A stretch of 64,000 bases of DNA, from positions 2,266,001 through 2,330,000 of the forward strand of contig NZ_CP058986.1 in assembly GCF_019278525.1 (NCBI RefSeq). Reading direction: 5' to 3'. Shown here in pieces: positions 58,663-64,000 of the stretch. Every line of letters begins with the position of its first letter. Position 1 is the stretch's first letter. Origin of the DNA: Polaribacter sp. HaHaR_3_91 (GTDB lineage Bacteria; Bacteroidota; Bacteroidia; Flavobacteriales; Flavobacteriaceae). The translations under genes were made by a program, and so were the position numbers. A model generated the notes under the pieces. The model had not been told where the DNA came from, did not search any database, and saw nothing but the letters and a program-made list of their open reading frames with translations.

Positions 58663-59982
58663 CTAGTGTTTTATGACTTTTTTTAATGTTAAAACTTCTT
58701 TTCTACTTTTAATATTTAATTTTCCATAAATATTTTTGACATGAAATTTTACAGTATTTACAGAGATATTTACTTCAGCGGCTATTTCTTTATTTGATTT
58801 ACTAGATACAATTAAATTAAAAATTTCTCTTTCTCTAAAACTTAAAACATCTAATTTTATCTTTATAGGTTCCTCTTGTATTGTAAGTTGCTCTATTTCT
58901 TCTGAAAACTTTATAATCTCATTTTTCATTAAAGAGTTATACTTTCTTAAATCCTTTTCCCTATATATCACAGCAAATGAAAGGATTATAATCTGTATAA
59001 AACCACCTATTTTTAAATTAGTGGCATTGGTTTCAAATAAAGAAATTCCGAAATTTTTTAAAACATAAAAATCTATTCCGCTAAACAATATAATTACATA
59101 AGAAAACGTAAATAATTTAGTATGCGTGTTTTCCTTAAAAAGTAACACACCTAAAAACCAATAGATAAGTAGAATTATCGATGTTAAAATACCTAAGATT
59201 ATATATAAATCATTCTTTTTAAAGATTAAAAATAAAATTACAAATAGAATAATAGCACCACCTATAACATAAGTATAATTTTTTACTTTAGGATAATAGT
59301 CATCTATTAACAGAAAACCATTAGCAAACTTAGAAGAACAATATGTGAGTATCACATAATTTAAAAGAATTAAAAATTCAATATTTTTTTCATCTACAGC
59401 AAATAAATGCAAAATACCGTCCGATAAAATAAAACTAAGCGTTAAGCTTGCCAATAAAAAGGCATGATATAAAAATGAATTGTCTTTAAAAAAATAAAAA
59501 TAATTAATACTGAACAAAATTACTAAAAAAGCGACTCCATAATAAAAACCATCAATAAGTAATTGTATTTTTTCTTCAAAAGTAGCATCTTCCACTATAT
59601 TTAATTCAACAGGAAAATAAGAACTAAAATTAGAACTAACTTTTATATAGATTGGTGATCCTCTAGAAAATTTAAAAGATGAATACCTTTGGTTATTCAA
59701 CTTTTTAATTTCACTTAAATTTTGATATGCCTTTGCATTAGTGGCTCTTATACTTTTAATTCTAAATATATAATTTAAGTCAGTTTTATTAGCAGGCACT
59801 TTAAACCAAAAAGTAGCATCAGAATGTTTTTCTAAAACTTGTTTATTTAGAGGTTTAAATTCTTCTTGAGCAATGTTACTATAACTTAAACTGCTATTAG
59901 CATCTTTAAAATAATAAATTTCAGATTGAGAAAAAGTAGATACTACAAAAAAAAGAAAAAGTAGTAGTGCCTTAAATTTCAT
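58663..59982 (-). CDS. Membrane-bound LuxR-type regulator with 7TM sensor (7TMR-DISM-like)
   Basis: A 439-aa protein. Signal peptide (MKFKALLLFLFFVVSTFS), an extracellular beta-rich domain (about 20-135, DISMED2-like: ATFWFKVPANKTDLNYIFRI), seven hydrophobic spans (about 140-345), a short linker and a C-terminal LuxR HTH (about 378-435: LSFREREIFNLIVSSKSNKEIAAEVNISVNTVKFHVKNIYGKL, by region). It appears to be a one-piece sensor-regulator without kinase. A run of 13 AAT repeats (59995-60033) lies 12 bp before its start and might vary its expression. Signal and targets unknown. Confidence 0.85.
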   Translation of the reverse strand: MKFKALLLFLFFVVSTFSQSEIYYFKDANSSLSYSNIAQEEFKPLNKQVLEKHSDATFWFKVPANKTDLNYIFRIKSIRATNAKAYQNLSEIKKLNNQRYSSFKFSRGSPIYIKVSSNFSSYFPVELNIVEDATFEEKIQLLIDGFYYGVAFLVILFSINYFYFFKDNSFLYHAFLLASLTLSFILSDGILHLFAVDEKNIEFLILLNYVILTYCSSKFANGFLLIDDYYPKVKNYTYVIGGAIILFVILFLIFKKNDLYIILGILTSIILLIYWFLGVLLFKENTHTKLFTFSYVIILFSGIDFYVLKNFGISLFETNATNLKIGGFIQIIILSFAVIYREKDLRKYNSLMKNEIIKFSEEIEQLTIQEEPIKIKLDVLSFREREIFNLIVSSKSNKEIAAEVNISVNTVKFHVKNIYGKLNIKSRKEVLTLKKVIKH

Positions 59983-59993
59983 GCAAACGTTCC

Positions 59994-60139
<146 letters not shown>

Positions 60140-60161
60140 AAAACCTTAAAATAAATATTTA

Positions 60162-62915
60162 TTAAAACAATTTTGTCTGATTTTCATCATCTATTTTTTT
60201 CTGCTCTGCTTTTTTTCTTGCTATCGATTTTTGTAATGCAATTTTTGCTTTTTCTTCTGCAGAAAGTTCTTCTAAAATAGGTTTTTTAGTTTCTGGTACT
60301 GGAATATCAATAGGCAATTCATCTTCAATAACTTCCTCATCAACAACCTCCATATCATCAGATATTTCTTCTTCTGGTTCTTCAAAAGGTAAAGGCGCTA
60401 ATAAATTAACCTGTTTAATTTTATCCGTTGTTAATTGATTTCCTTGTGCTTTTATACCCTTTACAGCTATAAATTCTTCAAAATTAACTTCTTCGTTTTC
60501 TAAACTTCTTTTAGAAAATTGAACTTCAGCGATTGGTCTATAATCAGTTGCAACAATTTCTAACTGACTTTTTACATGATCAGAAATAAATTCTTCTTCT
60601 TTTTCAGTTGTTTCAATTAAAAAACGTTTTACATAGTAACGCTCTTTTTCACCATCAAAATATATTGCAGAAATTGGCTTATTAGGTTTCCATTTTTCTA
60701 AGACAATCATATCATCTTCAAAATGCATTGCTAAGTTTGGTTTTACCGCTTTTGCTTTTCCACTTTGTGTAACAATCAATAACTTATCCTCAGCTCTAAA
60801 TTCACCCAGCAACTCACCTCTTTCATCAACGTTTAAACGCTGCACAGTATCATCAAACCAAATTTTACGAGGTTTTAATGTAGAAACACCTTCAGATTTA
60901 AAATCTACAGATTTAATAGCATACTTTGTAATTCTATTTCCTCTTACCGCTCTACCTTTTACAGCTAAATCTGCAAAATCGATATCCCATTTTAATTTTT
61001 TAACACTACCAGCTGCACGTAAATTAACAGTTACAACTTCTGCTTCTCCATTTGGATTTGCGCTAAAATAATGCACAATAGACCCTTTATTTCCGTTGGT
61101 TAAATCGTATTCTTTATCTCTTGTAACAGACGTAACGTTAAAACGCTTCATATAAGACATGCCTCTTGCTCCATCTCTATACATAAAGTTATAAACGGTT
61201 CTTTTGTCTTTCTTTTTAAAGATAGCAACATGAATAATATCTTTCCCCACAAAGGTTTTAGAATCTACTTTTGAGACCATCATTCCACCATCTTTTCTAA
61301 AGACAATAACATCATCAATATCAGAACAATCAGTTACAAACTCATCCCTTTTTAGAGAAGTTCCTATAAACCCTTCTTCTCTATTTACATAGAGTTTTGC
61401 ATTGTTCATTGCTACTTTAGAAGCCACAATATCATCAAAAATTCTAATTTCTGTTTTTCGCTCTTTATCTTTTCCGTAAGTCTCTTTTAATCGCTTAAAG
61501 TAGTTTATGGCAAACTCTATTAAATTTGCCAAATGATTTTTAACTACAGCAATTTTTTCCTCTAAACCTTCTATAAATTGTCTTGCTTTATCAATATCAA
61601 ACTTAGATATTTTCTTAATTCTAATTTCTGTTAAACGTGTAATATCGTCTACAGTAATCGCACGTTTTAGATGTTTTATATGTGGTTGTAATCCTTTGTC
61701 TATCGCCTCAATTACACCATCCCAAGTTTCTTCTTCCTCTATGTCTCGGTAAATTCTGTTTTCTATAAAAATACGCTCTAAAGAAGAAAAGTGCCATTGC
61801 TCCTCTAGTTCGTTTAACTGAATTTCTAATTCTTTTTTAAGCAACTGAACTGTTAAATCTGTAGAGTGTTTTAACATTTCAGAAACACCTACAAAAACAG
61901 GTGTATTATTTTCTATGGTACATGCTAAAGGCGATATAGATGTTTCGCAACTTGTAAAAGCATACAACGCATCAATCGATTTATCTGGCGATACATTTGG
62001 CGGCAAATGGACTAATATTTCTACTTCTGCAGCTGTATTATCTTCAATCTTTTTTATTTTAATCTTCCCTTTATCATTGGCTTTTAAAATACTATCAATT
62101 AGAGTGGTGGTAGTCGTAGAAAACGGAATTTCAGTAATCACCAACGTCTTTTTATCTAGTTGATGAATTTTAGCACGAACTCTTACTTTTCCCCCACGTT
62201 TACCATCATTATAATGAGTAAAATCTGCAATTCCTCCTGTTAAAAAATCAGGAACAATTTTAAAACTTCTCCCTTTTAAGTATTTTATAGAAGCATCTAT
62301 TAATTCAATAAAGTTATGTGGTAATATTTTAGTAGACAAACCAACCGCAATTCCCTCTGCTCCTTGTGCTAACAATAACGGAAATTTTACAGGTAAATCT
62401 ATCGGCTCTTTTCTACGTCCGTCGTAAGACATTTTCCAAGCAGTAGTTTTCGGATTAAAAACAACATCCAAGGCAAATTTAGACAAACGAGCCTCAATAT
62501 AACGAGAAGCAGCAGCCCTATCTCCTGTAAGAATGTTACCCCAGTTCCCTTGCATATCAATCAGCAATTCTTTCTGACCAATTTGCACCATGGCATCAGC
62601 AATAGAAGCATCACCGTGTGGGTGATATTGCATCGTATGACCAACAATATTCGCTACCTTATTATAACGTCCATCATCCAAATCTTTCATAGAATGCATA
62701 ATTCTACGCTGCACTGGTTTTAACCCATCTTCTAACGACGGAACCGCTCTTTCTAAAATTACATAAGAAGCATAATCTAAAAACCACTCCTTGTACATCC
62801 CTGTAACTTTGGTTATGGTTTCTACTGCTTCTGCCGGATTTTCTAGAGAATCAGATTGATCTTCAGGATTCGTTAATTCTTCTTCGTGTTCGTTCTCGTT
62901 AATTTCTTCACTCAT
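60162..62915 (-). CDS. parC: DNA topoisomerase IV subunit A
   Basis: A 917-aa GyrA/ParC protein. An acidic N-terminal tail (about 1-37) is followed by the breakage-reunion domain: DYASYVILERAVPSLEDGLKPVQRRI (about 48-73, by region), the quinolone-contact helix HPHGDASIADAM (about 98-109) and catalytic Tyr in AAASRYIEARLS (about 138). The C-terminal domain lacks a clear GyrA-box and ends in an acidic then Lys-rich tail, so topoisomerase IV rather than gyrase is preferred. It decatenates chromosomes with the ParE subunit encoded upstream on the same strand (63459 onward). Confidence 0.92.
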   Translation of the reverse strand: MSEEINENEHEEELTNPEDQSDSLENPAEAVETITKVTGMYKEWFLDYASYVILERAVPSLEDGLKPVQRRIMHSMKDLDDGRYNKVANIVGHTMQYHPHGDASIADAMVQIGQKELLIDMQGNWGNILTGDRAAASRYIEARLSKFALDVVFNPKTTAWKMSYDGRRKEPIDLPVKFPLLLAQGAEGIAVGLSTKILPHNFIELIDASIKYLKGRSFKIVPDFLTGGIADFTHYNDGKRGGKVRVRAKIHQLDKKTLVITEIPFSTTTTTLIDSILKANDKGKIKIKKIEDNTAAEVEILVHLPPNVSPDKSIDALYAFTSCETSISPLACTIENNTPVFVGVSEMLKHSTDLTVQLLKKELEIQLNELEEQWHFSSLERIFIENRIYRDIEEEETWDGVIEAIDKGLQPHIKHLKRAITVDDITRLTEIRIKKISKFDIDKARQFIEGLEEKIAVVKNHLANLIEFAINYFKRLKETYGKDKERKTEIRIFDDIVASKVAMNNAKLYVNREEGFIGTSLKRDEFVTDCSDIDDVIVFRKDGGMMVSKVDSKTFVGKDIIHVAIFKKKDKRTVYNFMYRDGARGMSYMKRFNVTSVTRDKEYDLTNGNKGSIVHYFSANPNGEAEVVTVNLRAAGSVKKLKWDIDFADLAVKGRAVRGNRITKYAIKSVDFKSEGVSTLKPRKIWFDDTVQRLNVDERGELLGEFRAEDKLLIVTQSGKAKAVKPNLAMHFEDDMIVLEKWKPNKPISAIYFDGEKERYYVKRFLIETTEKEEEFISDHVKSQLEIVATDYRPIAEVQFSKRSLENEEVNFEEFIAVKGIKAQGNQLTTDKIKQVNLLAPLPFEEPEEEISDDMEVVDEEVIEDELPIDIPVPETKKPILEELSAEEKAKIALQKSIARKKAEQKKIDDENQTKLF

Positions 62916-62990
62916 TTTTAAACGTTTAACAGTTTAATCGTTGAACTATGTATTTTTCTATATTTAAAATATAAATGTAGATAAAGCTTT

Positions 62991-63073
62991 TGGGCGTTAC
63001 CTAAAGGTCGGGCTTTTCGTTGTATCTTTTTTATGAAAAATAAAAAAGGATGTCACTTCAATCCCTAACGCAA
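62991..63073 (-). repeat. Flavobacterial dispersed repeat, copy 2 (inverted relative to copy 1)
   Basis: Read on the minus strand it runs GCGTTAGGGATTGAAGTGAC, then ATCCTTTTTT, AAAAAAGATACAACG, AAAAGCCCGACC and GGTAACGCCC. It matches copy 1 at 41001 over both ends, with a variable loop in between. It lies just before parC and supplies the stop codon that ends the ORF6N remnant. Confidence 0.8.
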
Positions 63074-63276
63074 GTATATTTACCAACTATATTCTTTATT
63101 TTTTTTCCTTTTTTAAAACCAATTTTATTTCTCTCTAGCGTATTTTCTTTCTTCTCCACCAATTCATATAAGCTAGATAATATGGTAACTCCTTGTTCTG
63201 TAAAAACCATTGGAGCATAACGTAAACTCATCGTTTCAGAATTGGAAGTGCCAAATTGAAACCTCCAGTTTTCATG
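63058..63276 (-). pseudogene. ORF6N-domain gene remnant
   Basis: Without a start codon, the minus-strand frame reads HENWRFQFGTSNSETMSLRY, then APMVFTEQGVTILSS, then ELVEKKENTLERNKIGFKKGKK and a stop. The first two pieces match the ORF6N (phage antirepressor-like) domain and the last piece matches the C-terminal end of such proteins. The middle, and the beginning, are missing. So this is a decayed gene with an internal deletion. It lies between parE/small membrane gene and parC; the stop TGA is inside the dispersed repeat. Confidence 0.75.
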
Positions 63277-63277
63277 C

Positions 63278-63478
63278 TTACTTTTTAGGTTCTTTATTTT
63301 TTATTTGCATAGAAATTATAAACAATGTACCAGATAAAACTCCAAAGAATGCACCAGAATTAGATTTACTAGACATGTTATTCCAATCTATTTGAAACAA
63401 CCAAAACAATAAAATCAAAGCAAAAATTCCGGTAAGAATATTCTTAATTAGTTTTTTATTATATTTCATCCTCTTCAA
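63278..63478 (-). CDS. Small membrane protein
   Basis: A 66-aa protein with two hydrophobic spans (about 10-27: [19 protein letters not shown], and about 41-57: [18 protein letters not shown]) and Lys-rich ends. I know no family. It starts within the last codons of parE (20-bp overlap), or at a second Met at 63469, and so is translationally linked to parE. Compact size, membrane helices and position argue that it is real. Confidence 0.6.
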   Translation of the reverse strand: MKRMKYNKKLIKNILTGIFALILLFWLFQIDWNNMSSKSNSGAFFGVLSGTLFIISMQIKNKEPKK

Positions 63479-64000
63479 TCGTATCTAATTCAACCTTTAG
63501 ATTCTCAATAATAAACTTCTGTCTGTCAGGAGTATTTTTTCCCATATAAAACTCTAGCATTTGCTCAATAGACATTTCTTTATCTAACATTACAGGATCT
63601 AAACGAATATCATTACCAATAAAATGCACAAATTCATTCGGAGAAATCTCTCCCAAACCTTTAAATCGAGTTATCTCTGGTTTTCCCCTTAATTTATCAA
63701 TTGCTTCTCGTTTCTCTTCATCAGAATAACAATAAAACGTTTCTTTTTTATTTCGAACTCTAAACAACGGAGTTTCTAAAATATATAAATGCCCTTCTTT
63801 TATTAATTCAGGGAAAAATTGTAAGAAAAATGTAATCAATAACAAACGAATGTGCATACCATCTACATCGGCATCGGTTGCAATTACAATATTATTATAA
63901 CGCAAATCTTCTAAACCATCTTCTATATTTAATGCTGCTTGCAAAAGATTGAATTCTTCATTTTCATACACAATTTTCTTACTTAATCCGTAAGAATTTA
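63459..64000 (-). CDS. parE: DNA topoisomerase IV subunit B, C-terminal part (partial)
   Basis: The gene continues past the window end; only its last 180 codons or so are visible. In frame from 64000, [21 protein letters not shown] leads into the TOPRIM metal motif [22 protein letters not shown] and the closing motif [15 protein letters not shown], then the conserved tail [14 protein letters not shown]. The Met at 63971 is internal. It forms the ATPase subunit of topoisomerase IV together with ParC at 60162. Confidence 0.93.
   Translation of the reverse strand, partial: NSYGLSKKIVYENEEFNLLQAALNIEDGLEDLRYNNIVIATDADVDGMHIRLLLITFFLQFFPELIKEGHLYILETPLFRVRNKKETFYCYSDEEKREAIDKLRGKPEITRFKGLGEISPNEFVHFIGNDIRLDPVMLDKEMSIEQMLEFYMGKNTPDRQKFIIENLKVELDTIEEDEI

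Overview
The window looks like the chromosome of a marine-type member of the Flavobacteriaceae (Bacteroidota; Polaribacter/Tenacibaculum-like). The evidence is very low GC, TAnnTTTG-type -7 promoter elements, almost no Shine-Dalgarno sequences, many lipoproteins, a DUF4290 protein, a flavobacterial-type DnaJ, and typical flavobacterial dispersed repeats. Genus is an inference; no rRNA or tRNA gene is present. The only RNA gene is rnpB (44.4-44.7 kb), and a cobalamin riboswitch lies at 56.0-56.3 kb.

Layout. 0.3-9 kb: flavin monooxygenase, redoxin and porin, then a nitric oxide defence block (truncated haemoglobin, quinol NO reductase, cupin, NsrR-like Rrf2 regulator), a universal stress protein and an AraC regulator. 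9.2-14.1 kb: a six-gene TetR-led operon of reductases, an aldehyde reductase and a DJ-1-like protein, probably for detoxifying reactive electrophiles. 14.3-22.3 kb: housekeeping genes (TrmH methyltransferase, polyphosphate glucokinase, M48 protease, SpoT/RelA, Fur, PurA). 22.4-33 kb: a nitrite-reduction block with cytochrome c lipoprotein, an unassigned 598-aa protein, the operon nirK(-cytochrome c)/nirV-like/SCO/ric, a divergent operon of a second NsrR-like regulator with a haem-copper-oxidase-like membrane protein, a PLP decarboxylase, and a Ric paralogue that has lost its cysteine pair. 33-44 kb: OstA-like protein, aminotransferase, a duplicated-domain lipoprotein, Crp/Fnr regulator, M23 peptidase and two different aconitases. 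44-54 kb: rnpB, dnaJ-grpE, a NUMOD4/HNH-like gene, murA, DUF4290, a UvrD-type helicase and a SatD/DUF3307 operon behind three evenly spaced operators. 54-64 kb: riboswitch-controlled BtuB receptor, guaC-btuF, a membrane LuxR regulator, and parC/parE with an ORF6N gene remnant between them.

How it fits together. The most coherent story is a nitrite/NO regulon in two clusters about 15 kb apart. I find five dyads of form RTGAY-N4-RTCAY (one with C in the first position; Crp/Fnr geometry) and five of form TAAARGAY-N6-ATCYYTTW (proposed Rrf2 operator). All lie in front of nitrite/NO genes or of the two Rrf2 genes themselves, and at two promoters both kinds sit only 2-3 bp apart. A Crp/Fnr protein and two three-cysteine Rrf2 proteins encoded here are the natural candidates to read them. 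NirK plus NorZ would reduce nitrite to N2O; no nosZ is seen in this window. The most novel pieces are the 598-aa cysteine-rich protein under a Crp/Fnr-type box, the cysteine-less Ric paralogue, the haem-copper-oxidase-like protein, and the three-operator SatD operon.
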